Program-made: the position numbers and the translations under genes
NCBI GenBank assembly: GCA_021613335.1
Contig: JAJTWR010000422.1
Span: 295,001-359,000, forward strand
Source: Whitmania pigra
Lineage: Eukaryota > Annelida > Clitellata > Hirudinida > Haemopidae
Direction: 5' to 3'
Length of the DNA: 64,000 nucleotides
Notes under the pieces: generated by a model
The model's input: only the letters and a program-made list of their open reading frames with translations
Told to the model about the DNA's origin: nothing
Databases searched by the model: none
Part shown: in pieces, positions 1 through 13,149 of the stretch
How positions within the stretch are numbered: the stretch's first letter is position 1
Layout of the letters: the number at the start of each line of letters is the position of its first letter

Positions 1-802
1 ATTTAAATATTTTAGAGTTCGAACAGTCGGAACTGAAAACACTTGAGATTTCAGTTTCATGGGTAAAAGAAGTTGTCATGTACAAGAGTGACCGAGACAT
101 TTCTCATCACTTTATGGCACTCAGTGGCAAAAGCAGAACCTGTTGACAAGCAATAAAGGGTTCTCTTTGACCAGCCAGCGGCTCACAGTTGGCCAAATAA
201 CACGACCTCTGCCATGTTTATTGATGTCATTAACGCCTGTGCAAAGTCCTAAATGTCGCCTCTCGTAATATCGCAGCCTGTCATTGGGTTCCTTACATTC
301 TTCTTTTACATTCTCTTTGTTGATTCGAGTCTGAAGACCTTATCACTCCCCAAAATAATTCCCAGGTGTTTCCCCGGTGATGGGTGGCTTCTATTTATTT
401 CTACTCTGTTTTAGTTGATCGTATCATTAGATTGACGAATGAAAGAAAGTGAAGACGGATTCTTATTACGGGTGTTTACGGGTGTTTATGGATGTTTATG
501 GATGTGGCATATAAAAAGAAACAGTAATAACAGAAATTAAGACTTATAATACCAATAATTCTGACAGTAATATTTAGTAACAATGATGATTCACAGCTAA
601 ATACATGATAACATCAAGTACATCATCAGCCTCACTCATACCTCTAACGATAACGATGGCAATTTGGAAAACTCCAGCAAGATGGCGGCTGAAAAAGAAG
701 CCGGAATTAATTTAGATGGTTTCTTTTTGCGCAAAATGCCCAGCAATAAAGTAAGCCTGCAATCTTTCTCAACTAATATTCTCCTGCTTTTATGCGCACC
801 CA
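1..802. other. Gene-free AT-rich stretch
   Basis: No exon, RNA gene or recognisable mobile element was seen on either strand. Ordinary AT-rich spacer leading into the 27-bp minisatellite. Confidence 0.5.
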
Positions 803-991
803 GATGAATTGTAAAACATGGCCTACAAAGATGAATTGTAAAACATGGCCTACAAAGATGAATTGTAAAACATGGCCTACAAAGATGAATTGTAAAACAT
901 GGCCTACAAAGATGAATTGTAAAACATGGCCTACAAAGATGAATTGTAAAACATGGCCTACAAAGATGAATTGTAAAACATGGCCTACAAA
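803..991. repeat. 27-bp minisatellite, 7 copies
   Basis: Seven essentially identical tandem copies of a 27-bp unit (begins gatgaattgtaaaacatggc, ends ctacaaa). The unit length is a multiple of three, so it stays open in several frames (a 9-residue MNCKTWPTK repeat on plus, a repeat with LCRPCFTIH on minus). These open frames follow from the repeat and have no start context, splice sites or other coding signal. The near-absence of divergence suggests recent expansion. Confidence 0.95.
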
Positions 992-2250
992 GAAGAGTCT
1001 TCAAGACTTGAAGGGACATTGCTTATGAAGCTAAAATAGTCTTCGTCTTAATGAGAGCTTATTTCTTTTTTGCGGAATAAATTTAAATGCCTTGGGTTTT
1101 CTCAAGAATATGATATGTTGTATCTTTTTTCTTTGTTCTGCTTTTGGAAAATTTGATTTTTTTATAAATAATTTTGAATCAAATGAACGGCATATAATCG
1201 ACTCCTTGAATTTATTTACAATTATTTTAAATTGCCTGTAATATGATAAACTTTCGATGACTTGAAAAATAATTTTTTTTAGCCTCGATTTTTGATATAG
1301 TAAAAAACGTTCAACTTTTAGCAACAAAGAATTTTTGATTTTTTTTTCGAACAAACAAACTCATTGTTGCGGGTCACTTGAGAACATGCAATACACAAAA
1401 CTTTCAATGGCAAGTCATGCTATTTTTTTTCTGAGCCTCTATGAATTCAATGACAAAATTGAAGCTAAAACATTATTTAAATTATTATCAGTTATTCATA
1501 AGTGTTGAGAGGCATTAAATAAATTGCTTGGTAAAATTTCCGGCTTGAAAAGAACTACTTATATTGATCTTGTTTATTCAGTTTCAACAAACTCATTAAT
1601 AAATTTTAATTTAAAATTTAAACATAATTTGATAGTATTAACTTAGCCTGAAGTCATTAATCAAAGATTTTTTGTCTTGAAAATGTTTAAAATTATCGGA
1701 AAAGATTTCATAATAATTAATAAAAAATAAATAATAATTATTTAATATAATTAATGTAAAAATATAACAAAATAAACCCTATTAAACATTCACTTTTTCA
1801 TATAGACAGAAGCTTGAACAAATTCACATTTTAAACACCGAAAAATTGAAGATAATGTACAAATTCAACAGTTGACAGTTTTTCATTTGTAGGCTTTTGT
1901 AATGTTCCGTTCTTGATGATGACGACGACGATGATGATGATGACTATGATGACGACGAAGATGATGACAATGATGGCTCTAGTGAAAATTTGCATTAGTT
2001 AAGCCTTTGGAAAACATTTGAATAAATTATAAATTAGCGCCGAAAATCTTAACAATCACAATTTGTTTTGTTCTTCATTAAATTATTTTCCCTTTAAAAT
2101 TAAAAAATAATGAAAAGATTTAAAAGCCCAATTGCTCAGAAAGTAAATTAAGCTCGAGAATTTTCCAAATCGAGTAGTTGGTGACGTTCAATTTTGAGAA
2201 TTTGTGGCTCTAAAAGACATATTCTTTTTAAGGAATTACTTGCTATTTAA
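992..2250. other. Gene-free AT-rich stretch with GAT/GAC-rich patch
   Basis: No coding region recognised. A short trinucleotide-like patch (gatgatgacgacgacgatg and variants) lies near 1915-1975. The remainder is plain A/T-rich spacer. Confidence 0.5.
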
Positions 2251-2640
2251 ATATTTAGTAATTAGCAATTGTTAATTCTTAATTATTATATTTTTATTTA
2301 TTTTATTAACATTTTAGATTTTAGTGGAAAATTATTTTAATTTAATTAAGAAGTTTGTTTTGAATGTTTTCATATTTTTACTCGAATAGTGAATATAATG
2401 TTTTGGTTAGGAATTATTACCATCATCATTATAATAATAATCATCATATTTAGTAATTAGCAATTGTTAATTCTTAATTATTATATTTTTATTTATTTTA
2501 TTAACATTTTAGATTTTAGTGGAAAATTATTTTAATTTAATTAAGAAGTTTGTTTTGAATGTTTTCATATTTTTACTCGAATAGTGAATATAATGTTTTG
2601 GTTAGGAATTATTACCATCATCATTATAATAATAATCATC
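2251..2640. repeat. 195-bp tandem duplication
   Basis: The segment 2251-2445 is repeated immediately as 2446-2640, apparently base for base. It runs from atatttagtaattagcaatt to a run of ATC/AAT triplets (ataataataatcatcat). The triplets at the junction suggest slippage or unequal exchange within short repeats. The identity implies a very recent event or an assembly artefact. Confidence 0.9.
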
Positions 2641-2765
2641 ATCATCATCACCCTCATGAGCAAGGATCGTTGAGCATTGGCTTTCATTTAACCCGAAGGT
2701 TATTTGCTTAGAATTATCTATGCGAAGAACTGATGACTTTTTTTGTTTTTAACGAAGGTTACAAT

Positions 2766-2975
2766 CGTTCACTTCATATAAATGTAATTCATTAATTAAT
2801 TGCCAATGTTCACTTCATATAAATGTAATTAATTAATTAATTGCCATCGTTCACTTCATGTAAATGTAATTAATTAATTAATTGCCATCGTTTACTTTAC
2901 ATGAATGTAATTAAATAATTAATTAATTACCATCGGTCACTTCATATAAATATAATTAATTTATTTATTTACTAT
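2766..2975. repeat. 41-bp minisatellite, about 5 copies
   Basis: Copies start near 2766, 2807, 2848, 2889 and 2934. Each begins like cgttcacttcatataaatgt and continues into attaattaattgccat. The first four are spaced exactly 41 bp. The fourth unit is 45 bp because of an extra AATT step and the last copy is decayed. Confidence 0.9.
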
Positions 2976-5900
2976 AAAAAATGCAGTTTTTCAGGAACCC
3001 GATTAATATCCAAATTAACTTTCGGCAATTTTAAATTTAAATAAAAATCTAAAATTTTATTAAATATAAAGTCCAAAAAAGACTTGTTTATATCCATTAT
3101 TAAAACACATCAATCTGCTGATGATTACAGTTTCATCTTCATTTGGAGAAAAATTATCGGAAAAATTCCCAGGAATATGGTTAAGTTTTTCATCGGAATG
3201 GTTCACTTAATAACATCCCAACTTCGTCTCTCGATTCAATGTTCGCTTAGTTACACAAAGTTGGAGAGATGAGTTTAAATATCTGACCTTTTATCGAGGT
3301 TATTTGACCTCTCATCAATGTCTTATGAAAGGACGTCTGCTTGGTATTTATGGCTTTCATTTAAACTTCAAAGTTTTTGGATGCAATCAAAAGAAAAAAC
3401 TTTCAACAACTTCCAGCATTCGATTTCTCATTTTTCAGCTGTTTATTTCCAACGAGGAAAAAGAAGACAAGTTTCGCCTAAAGGTTGAATTTAGTTTCGG
3501 TGAAATTTAAGCAATTCTGCATCGATTGCACAATCAGAAGTTAATTTATTCATCCAAGAATTTCTCTTGAATGACGTTAAGAGGTTTAAGTCTTATTCGC
3601 TGCCAGGCATGGAAATGTGGCTTTGTCTGCTGCAGTCCTCAAGCTGATTATCCGCTTTACTTTGCCTGAAATGCTGATCAGTCTCAACAGTTAAGTCGGC
3701 ATTAAGTTTATTGAGTTATTTATTCTTTTTGAAGGTAATTTTTGCTATGTTTATTTTTACTATTTCCCTTTTATATGATTTTTTTATGATTCCGTTTTGA
3801 TAGGAGGCGTTTTATGTTCGCTAATAATAAAATTAAAAATCCATGCCTAAGTCTTTGGACTTGAAAAGATATTTAAAAAATTATTTACGATTTTTTTAAA
3901 GAAAGCAGATGGGACGTGGACTTGTCATTGTAGACCATCAATCTTCCCTGGATGTTGAACAAACTCTCGCTTCTTATTCGAGGGTGTTAGTCTTGACATT
4001 CTAAAAAACTTTCCGAGTCCCGAAAACTTGACCATAACTTAGTGGAAGTAAGAATAATCTCTATCGCATCAAGTCATCTCACGACGGCAACTGAAAAAAG
4101 ACTGAGGTAAAATCTTGGGGTTAGGTTTCTGGGCTATGTTTGGACAAAAAGATTGGTAGATTGGAGATTTATAAGTAGGATAATCGGCTAAGCAGATAGG
4201 AAGCGTAAATTTGCTTTAACGACGCCTTTCAAAAGCTTTCTTTCTCAGCAAGTTTTATTCCTGACTATGAAGACCGCCGTTGGGAGGCCATTTTCCTGAG
4301 CCACGACTCGAAAAAGGCACGTATCCACCCATGTAGGTCAATGGGTCTCTATAGCAACATTTTCCTCATAATTTCTCTTCAACCACGACTTGTCTCTGCT
4401 GGGAAGGAATTCCAGGTAGACCACTAAACTGATGAGGATTAATGTCGATTGCTTTTTTAGATTGATAAAGCTTTCAGAGTGCAAAACCTAATTTCAGATA
4501 AAAACTTGAGTTTTGGAAAACCTCTTTGTAACTTAATGGTCTTTGTAATCAGCAACTCATAACTCGCAACTGATTCAACAAATTGTTGGCAATTTGGGCA
4601 ACACCCACATGTAATGAATTGAGGTTCAATCAATTAAAATCAGCTTTAACAAAAGGTTCCAGATCACTTATTCTTTTGAAGAATTATGATAATTCATTGG
4701 AATATATTAACGTCAAGGGGAGGTGTTTAGAATAATAAACATCACTTCATGCTCAAGCATCATTAGTTTTTGAGAGCAGAGCGGATCATAAAGTTCTTTT
4801 AGTCATGCTTAAAAGCATTGCCCCCGTTAGCGGTTGTTAGTTGCGTGACGACGACAACTGGCAACTATCGTATTTGTTTTACACAACAACTCTTTAAACG
4901 CCGCTTTCAGCATTTGAAAGACGATTTCGTAAGGGGATGTGTCTGTTTTGTCTCCAACTCGAGCCAACGTTGTTAAGCGAGTAATCCAAGTGCCGCAGTT
5001 ACATTGTTTGCTGGGTAATCAATCTTTTATTGTGGCAAATCATTCTTTTTTCTAGTAATAATAATAATAGTAAATATTTAGTACCTGCAGGCCAAATAAA
5101 TAACAAAAGTATAAGTAGATTATACGTTCAAAATTTAAATTTGAAACTGTTCTGTAGAGTTTTATGATATTTTTAATATTATGACAAAATAAATTTCATC
5201 TTCACCATTAAATATTTATACATTTTAAGATCAGGCTTTTAAAATTGAAACACTTTAAAAGCATTTAAAAAAAAAACTTTTGTTCGTAATTTGTTCAAGA
5301 CCTTTGTTTAAAAACTTTATGAAAATTCGGACCAGACATCCCGAGATTGACGCTTTTCTCTCCTGGGAACAGATTTGCACAATTCTGCAGATAACGATAA
5401 ATTTTTCTTCAAGTTAAAACTAAAGCTTAAACATTTCGTGAAGTAACAAATTATAACATGTGATAATTAATTTTTTAGTGAAATAATTTTTGAGAAAATT
5501 ACAGATATTAAGGAATAATATGAGCTGAAATAATTTAAACTAAAGGCATATTCCTGAGTCTTTTTCGTAGAAATGTTTAAATGTTTAATAATTTGTAATT
5601 AACTGAGAATTGAATGTCTGAGGAATGGTTTTGTTTATTTTAAATTTAATTTTTTGTTGTTATGTAATTTACAAATTATTGAAATAATCTGGAAATGAAA
5701 GTGCTTAAGATATATAATAGAATGTTAGTGCTTAAAATGTTGCCGCTAAAAGTTAAAAGAAAGTTTCTAAATAAGCTTTAAACAAATCTGCTTCAAGTCG
5801 TCACTGAGGATAAAAACATTTAAAAGTAACATTTTGTAACAAAAACTAATTTAATCGGATGTATAATAATAATATTCTATTAAGTGTATGTATTAAACAT

Positions 5901-7421
5901 ACATAAATTATAGTAACAAAAATTATTATTATGTATGTATGTACATATGTATGTATGTTTTATGTATATATGAATGTATTTATGTATGTACTATACACTC
6001 ATAAAATATAAGATTAATAATGGAGAATGTTCCTAACAAAGGAAAAATAATCAGGCATCATCTGGATTGCAAATGTTTGACGTTAGTATTTCCCATTTAT
6101 AACAGCAATTGCTTGGCATTGAAATAAACTATCACTAATATATTATCAGAAATGAAATCTTCATACAAATGTCCTCTAAATCCGCTTTTAAAACCCCTGG
6201 ACATTATTTAAACTTAAATATAATATTTATATTTTTAAAATATTTATTTCTAAAATATTGTTACCATCTTTCTTTCGAAGAAAAAGCAGTGCATTAAAAT
6301 AATTACGGGATTTTGAAAAAAATTAAGACACTCTGAAAAATGGCAGAAGATTCATTAAGCTGCCTGAAAACAATTTACGTTTCAGTTACTATTTCATATT
6401 GACTCAACAAGTCAAGATCGCTAAATTTTATTGCTCAAATAATAAAGAAGTCATTTTATTATTATAGATATTTATTAATTATATTTAATGTAATGTTATG
6501 AATTAATGTTTTTGTTACTAATTATCAATTCTAAGAAATATTCTATGTTATTCTATATATCAATTGATTTTAACTCCATGATTTTTTAATCGCACGATCA
6601 TTGAGTATAGCTATTTATTCTCAAGTTTTTGAATTACAGCGCCCCATCAAATGTTTCCTGACCTAAGGTTATATTTAAAGTTGCGAGTTAAATTTATATC
6701 AATTATCATTTGATCAATTAATTTATTAAATCATCAAATGATTCCTAATTTTGCTGATTTAAATGTAATTAATTAATTCATTATCATATTTAAATGTCAT
6801 TTTCAATAGCATCACCATGACAATCATCATCATGGAACTCATCGGCACATCAATCATCTTCGCGTCTCGCTTTTATTCAGAGTTCTTTAATTTTCGAGTT
6901 CAACCTTGAATATGCGACACAATCTGTCATAATTTGTAATAAAATATTTATTTAATCAATAAGTACTTGATAACTTCGTAGCATAATTGAAATGAATTCA
7001 TTTTAAGTATTCACATCTGACAGTTATTTAAGTACATAATATTCCACATAATTTGTGATTACGTTTGAATACAAAAGCCATTTGTAATTTTCATTCCATA
7101 AATCGGATATAGTGCATAATGCATACATTAACAGTCAGTTCATAATGACTATCTAACGAATTATTGGAATAATCTGGAAATGAAAGTGCTTAAGATGTTG
7201 CAGTCGAAAGAAAGTTTCTAATTCAATTTCAACGTAGAATTTCAAATTTTAAAAATCCATTAAAGTCATTCAAATGTTCAACGTTTTATCGAAGAAAATT
7301 AATCAAAAAGATTAACTTCATCTTAGGATGATGCCTGGAGATACGTCACTATAATCAGATTAATCATTATTACTATTATTATTATGATTTTTATTGTTAT
7401 TATTTTTAATCTTTTATTAGC
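2976..7421. other. Gene-free intergenic region
   Basis: Over 4 kb of AT-rich sequence without a supportable gene. Short open frames near 3.1-3.5 kb carry no domain, splice context or codon pattern to support them. A TATG/TACA-type microsatellite lies at about 5928-5985. A moderately GC-richer island at 4260-4420 shows no coding frame. Confidence 0.5.
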
Positions 7422-8674
7422 CTAGTCAAAAAACATGACATGGTTTTGGTGGAGGTTCACGTGAGAAACTTCCTCGAATCTCCTCCAAAATCTCCATGAT
7501 TCCTCAAAAATTGCTCCCCTCCAGTTTAAAATGAGGGCCGTGACGTTTCCTTTCTGCCTTTGAGGTTTCGAGACTGAATTAATTTCCTTCATCCTTTGGT
7601 GGATTCCTGGCAGGTCATATTTTGAAACCTTTGAGAAATGAATTTTATCCAGGTCGGCAGAGTCTGATCCCATTGCCACATCGCACACGACATATTCTGA
7701 ATGCACACAAATCTGGAATTTTGGTTCCTTCATCAGTAGTGATTCTGGGTTCAATCCTGGCGATGAACCCCATTGCACTCAATTTTTTTGTCAGCATCTT
7801 CTCTAAGGCGTTATGTCTCACACGTCTAGGACCGTTAGTACTGTGACAGCGCTGTACGATGTGCCCCAACGATTCATTAACTCGGCAACCGGCAGCGCAG
7901 ATGGTGTTGGCAAATGGCTTGTATCTTGATTCTCGCAGTCTGTTTTGTAGGACTGCGGCTCTAAAATACATTTCAGCCATTGATCCGATGCCATTCTGTC
8001 AACTCCGTCAGTTAGCCACTCGCTTGGTCCAACGGCATAGAAAAAGGACCTAAGTCCATATCCATCCACCGATTTATGCAATGCTTGCCATTGCTTTTCC
8101 CAATGTTTTGGCATCATTACAAGATCCTGGAATACCAAACCTTTTGACCTCTTCCATCACCGCAGTTTCCCTCCAAGGACTTCTAGCATAAACTGGTCTG
8201 TGTTTTCTTTTGCTTGTTTTGGGACTTGTGGCTTGCGACGAGTTCTTATGCTTGGAATCTATTTCCGAAGTTGAAAGATTCCAAGGCTTCCTAATCGGAC
8301 TGGAGCATGTAAGAATGCATTTGGGGTATCTTTTGGTAGTTTCAACCAACGTCGAGTTGCTTTTCTGGTGGCAACTTCAGCAACATTCAAAGATTTTAGG
8401 CTGATCTTTTCAAAGCTTAGATGGTGGACAAGACCAGGTATGAGATGAATTCTGAGGATGTAGATGTGGCTTCAGAGGGGCACGCAAAATGGAATGTAAG
8501 TCGTTTTGTTGAGTATTTCAATCTGGCTCTAATTTCAAGACCTAGGTATTTGTAAGTTTCAATAATATTTAAACCTTTTATTTCCCAATTCCTTAATCTG
8601 AGATAAGGCTCCGGGTTGACATTCCACAATCTCCTTGTGATGTTAATTTTAGGATTCAAAATAATTAACTTCAT
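7422..8674 (-). mobile_element. R2-like (RLE-type) non-LTR retrotransposon, 3' fragment
   Basis: The minus strand carries broken pieces of the C-terminal half of a reverse transcriptase polyprotein. In order (high to low coordinate): a segment with KYLGLEIRA typical of the RT thumb region (about 8.5 kb), a segment with FYAVGPSEWLTDGVD (about 8.05 kb), a zinc-knuckle-like part with CAAGC then HIVQRC and GPRRVRHNALE (about 7.9-7.8 kb), and a restriction-enzyme-like endonuclease part with PDL followed by YVVCDVAM (about 7.75-7.65 kb). The CxxxC...H...C knuckle followed by PDL...DVA is the layout of R2/R4/NeSL-type elements, which use an RLE nuclease rather than an APE nuclease. Several frameshifts separate the pieces and the RT catalytic core is missing, so this is a dead 5'-truncated copy. 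The exact clade is an inference. Confidence 0.75.
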
Positions 8675-8714
8675 ATTAGGAGATACGTTACTGTAATCAG
8701 ACTAATTATTACTA

Positions 8715-8718
8715 TTGC

Positions 8719-8755
<37 letters not shown>

Positions 8756-8822
8756 TTTTATTATTATTATTATCATCGTTATTATTATTATTTATTGTTA
8801 TTTATTATTAATATTATTACCT
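8715..8822. repeat. ATT microsatellite
   Basis: Imperfect run of (att)n with a few interruptions, located directly beyond the 5' end of the R2-like fragment. Confidence 0.9.
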
Positions 8823-11800
8823 TTTTATCATTATTCCGAAAATCAGTAGAGCGTGATCTTTAATGTGCTCGATTGGAGCTCCAAATTTATCCCCCAAAGC
8901 TGCACTGAAACTTAAACCTTAGGACTTTTAATGTTGCCATTAATGTTGCCAGGAGTATTTTTCCGTGGCTTTTTGTGGCGCAATCTCATAAGCATCCATC
9001 ACTCCAGTAAGGATTGTCTTTCTTGTTAGGTTTTCAACGGGGATCAAAATTTCATCAATCACTATAATCAGAATAATAATTAATATTATTCTTAAATTAT
9101 TATTATTACATTAGTTGAAAGTGAAAACATCTCTTAACCGCTAAATGTGGCGATCCAGAAAAGATGGTTACAGAAGCAAGCACAGTTGATGTAGGCAGAT
9201 GAACTTGCAATAAATAAACCGGTCTGAGAATGAATGTGGTTTCTAAGCAACGGAGGTGTGACTGCGTGGTATTAAAATAAGACACCTGTGTACGAAATAA
9301 AATAACGAATTTACGAACCGTGACCGAATAAATCGTGAGTTCGAATCCACTGGAGAGATGTAATTCATAGTTTCATTCTTTACGTGCATTCTTTATGTCA
9401 AGTTAATAGCAAGTTAATGGATTTTGAATTTTTTTCTTCATTAGATCATCTTTCGAAACAATAACGTTGCAGCATGGATTACAAATTACATCAGGACAAT
9501 AAAAATAATAATAAAGCTTAAATTTACTTTCTATTTTAAAATATTTTAACATTTCAAGAAAAGTTTTAATCACTTTTTGAAAGCATGAAATCTCATTACA
9601 ATTAAAAATGTATTTTAACCATCGACTTCTAAAATTTTAAAACCTTTAATTTAAAAATGATCATAAACCTTTCTAATCAGAAATAAGCATTTAACTTAGA
9701 ATATATTTAAACAGGAGAATAAGATATTTTATCTCGACAACAAAACCTTTTACAATTGGCATCTTTCTTGAGACGTTTGTAAGGTGATGTCACGGAGTTA
9801 TTGAAAGCACTTCATCTGCATTCCATTTGCACTCCACTTGTACTCCTATTTACACATTATTTAAACCCCATTTACAGCATATTAACATTCCACATGAACT
9901 CTATTTACACTTAATTTACACTGCATCCACACTGAAAAATAATGTACGATCATTCGGGAGTTATAATTCATTGTCTGATTGTCTAAAAGTAAATTAGAAT
10001 TTAAACATCTGCACTAAGGTGGTTGGTTTCAAACATTTTTCATTGAAATTGTCCAAAATGCATTTACAAGTTAAAAATTCTTTAAAATAAGTTTACTATT
10101 TTAAAGTTTAATAACTTTTAAGTTTAACAAATTTTAATTTTAACAAATTTTATTTTAACAAATTTTGGACAGCAAAATCCAATAAAACCTATCATCAATG
10201 ACAGAAGATTTTATTTCCTAAAATAAGAAGGTTGACTGCGACATTTTGACCTTGTTGTGTGATGATAGTAGTACTTTGTTGAAATCCTACTCAAAGGAAC
10301 TGACAATTTCTTGCCGATGTTTTAAGGAGTTTTAAATAAAATAATTTTTCTTTCATTTGCTCCGATAATATACACGGTTTATTAATACAAGGGATATTAA
10401 ACAAGAGTTATTAATACAAAAGGTATTATTACAAAAGTTTTGAGAGTATTCACAGACTTAAAATGATAATTCAATCAAAAATTCAAAGCATTTACACTTA
10501 CACAATACGGTTAATATTGAGAGCTTTTTCAAAATACAAACCAAACAATCAAAATACAAAACGATTTTCCAAATAGCAAACATTTTCTTGAAGTTAATCA
10601 TTTTCGTTCCTTAAAACCTTCCAGATTAACTATTCAGTTGTCATGTCATCAATTGTGTTCTTCCTCAACAGTTCGGCGGGAACATTCGTCTTTCGTCTGC
10701 TCTTAATTAAACTCTGTCATCGAGTTTTCTTCATTTCATGGCTTTTTCAACTTCTCCAACGTGTTTAGTTGACTTTTTTTTACTTTAATTCAGTTCAGGT
10801 TTCCCTTTTTTTTTAAATTAATTTTTCAGTCAAGACATTGGAAAGAACAATATCATAATAATCCGTCGTTTTTGTTTCGTTTCAAGCAGCAAGATAAAAA
10901 GATAACGAGACAAAGACAAAGTTTTAAGTGGCCCGCGAGTTCAAAAAGGTTGGACCTCCTTGGGTTGGACAAATGGGAAATGTTGGTCGAGTTTTTCAAA
11001 CTCTATTTGTTATTCTCAGCGCTTGAGGAAATAAATACTTAACGCATGAGACCACTTGTGATGACAGTCTTTGTTGTTCAAACAATAACAACCACAGCAA
11101 CGACGACAACAACAACAACAACAATCAAAACACAAACAACTCTGCTTTGTTGAAATCGTAAAATAAGTGTCGCTGGCGGTTGTACTTCTTTAAACGTCAG
11201 AAATATGTCGATGATGAACTCCCTGTAAAGTGCATATTTGTCTGAATTGATACCTCGAATAATAACTGCACGTCTGTGCATTGTCACATTTCTTGAGATT
11301 GATGGAAAGTTGATTTGAAAAATGTTTCCACTTGAGGGATGAACGACCTGCACGTAGTGATGATGATTGTGATGACGATTATGCTAACGATAACGATGAT
11401 GACGTTCTCAAAGAATGAATGAAACAAATTATTGCAGCTTTTAATAAACAAATATTATAATTTATTGGACACATTTATATGGTTATTCGCTTTTAAAGCA
11501 TTTTACGACTTCGCCTAGCAATGAATTATTTCAAAGCTATCGAACATTTTTCAAAGCAATACTTTTAGGACGAACCTGGCGTGTCTTTGTAAGTTTCGTG
11601 AGTTGATATTTGTTGAATTCACGAAAATTCAATCTTCATTAAGACCAACTTCGGAAATAAGTGAAGAGATCTCAAAACTTTGTTTCAATAAAAATTGTTT
11701 TCTTGGAAAACAAAATTTTTGTTCGTCAGTTTATCAGGTCAATATTTGATCAAATTGAAGGAATAGGTGAATCTTAAAAGAATTAATTACTCGCTATTAC

Positions 11801-12640
11801 TAAAAGGAAGTATGTTTTTATCCTTATTATCTGAAATTCTTTTTCTTGAAGCCAACATTTTAAATAACAATAAACAACAAATTTAACTAAAAATTCTTCC
11901 TATAAATAAATTTGCATTATAACAAATAAGTAACAAAACGTTTTTTAAAATGTTTGCAAATTGTTTTGTTTGCACAGTTCCTAATAAGTTCCTTGTCATT
12001 AATTTCTTTGGGGAAAGCTTTCAATTAGAAAATAATTTTGCGAAAGAACAAATAACAGAGAAATTGCAAATGCCATTTAACATTGAAGCCAGTGAAGAAG
12101 TTTGGCAATTTCTTTCTTTGGCGACTTAGCGATATTTAAAAAATACTTTGAAAATGTTCTAGTCTAAAAATTTCATTCAAAAGATTTTATTTATGATATT
12201 TGTTCTGCGCTCACATAATGTTGTTGAATGTTTAATTTTTTTAACTAAGTCACACGCGCATTAATTAAACAATATGGAGCGTCCGAGTTTCTTATATGTT
12301 TTAATTTAAATAATTTATTGATGAATTTTCGAAATTCAACAAAAACTTTGCAAATGAAAAATTTGAATAATAAATGAGCATTAATTTTTTTCGATCAGCA
12401 CTCGCACGAAACACCGCTTAATTTTTTCATCTCCCACGAATTTCCATGAATGAGAACTTGTTTAAAAAAATAAGCCACAAAAGCAAATTAATTAAAAATA
12501 TATAAAAATGAATTATTAATATTAACATTATCAAACATTCGAGGTGTGTCATTTATCCAGATTTATTAATTCTTATTTATCATTTATTGAAAATAAATTG
12601 GATTAAAATCAATTTGAAAAAATACAAGCAAAAGAATTCC
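8823..12640. other. Gene-free intergenic region
   Basis: AT-rich spacer with no exon model. A B-box-like motif (gagttcgaatccact) occurs near 9340 but without an A box, so it is not called. A CAA-rich patch near 11095-11130 yields a valine-run open frame on minus that is clearly repeat-derived. Confidence 0.45.
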
Positions 12641-12651
12641 TAAGTATATTA

Positions 12652-12777
12652 TTAATTCCTTTTGACAGCCATAAGATCTTTCACGGGGATAATCTTGAAG
12701 GTCCCATTGTGAGCCACGATCGAAATGCTCTTAATAAACGTCACTGCGTCAATGTTTCCAAGAAACCAACATTTCAT
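12652..12777 (-). CDS. Possible orphan exon or small ORF, 41 codons
   Basis: A minus-strand reading frame from an ATG at 12777 to a TAA at 12652-12654. It stands out from the surrounding AT-rich DNA by having higher GC and a protein-like composition, including SISIVAHNGTFKIIPVKD. It could be the last exon of a gene whose other exons I could not find, a degenerate transposon piece, or chance. No start context, promoter or family resemblance was recognised. The frame extends a few codons upstream of this ATG, so a splice acceptor there is possible. Confidence 0.25.
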   Translation of the reverse strand: MKCWFLGNIDAVTFIKSISIVAHNGTFKIIPVKDLMAVKRN

Positions 12778-13149
12778 TTCAGGAAGAACAGTTTTTGGTT
12801 TTAATTTTTAATTTAAATATATATTATCATTGTACTAACGATTTATCATTATTATCATTATCATTATTAATAAGTTTATTCAAACTGATTAAATAGCGAC
12901 ATTAATTTTTTCAGCGTGACTGCATTTACTTCTTAAATTAAATTGAATAATTTATAATACCAACTGAAATTATTAATTAAATATTTCACAAAATTTAAAT
13001 TAAACAAATTAATTTATGAAATGTTGCTCCAGCCAGATTACACATTAAAATATAAAAATCAATCAAAATTAAAAAAGAAAACTAAATGTCACAAGCTCTG
13101 TAACCACAAAAATTATGCTATTTAATTTATTATTTAACTTCTTGTTATT

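Noticed and set aside
636..1028. Repeat-peptide ORFs on both strands
   Set aside because: By-product of the 27-bp minisatellite, whose length is a multiple of three.
4320..4370. X-box-like gtctctatagcaac and a local GC island
   Set aside because: First half-site is poor, there is no adjacent gene and a single motif is not evidence.
9330..9355. B-box-like gttcgaatcc, possible SINE or tRNA
   Set aside because: No A box at the right distance, no cloverleaf and no A-rich or repeat tail.
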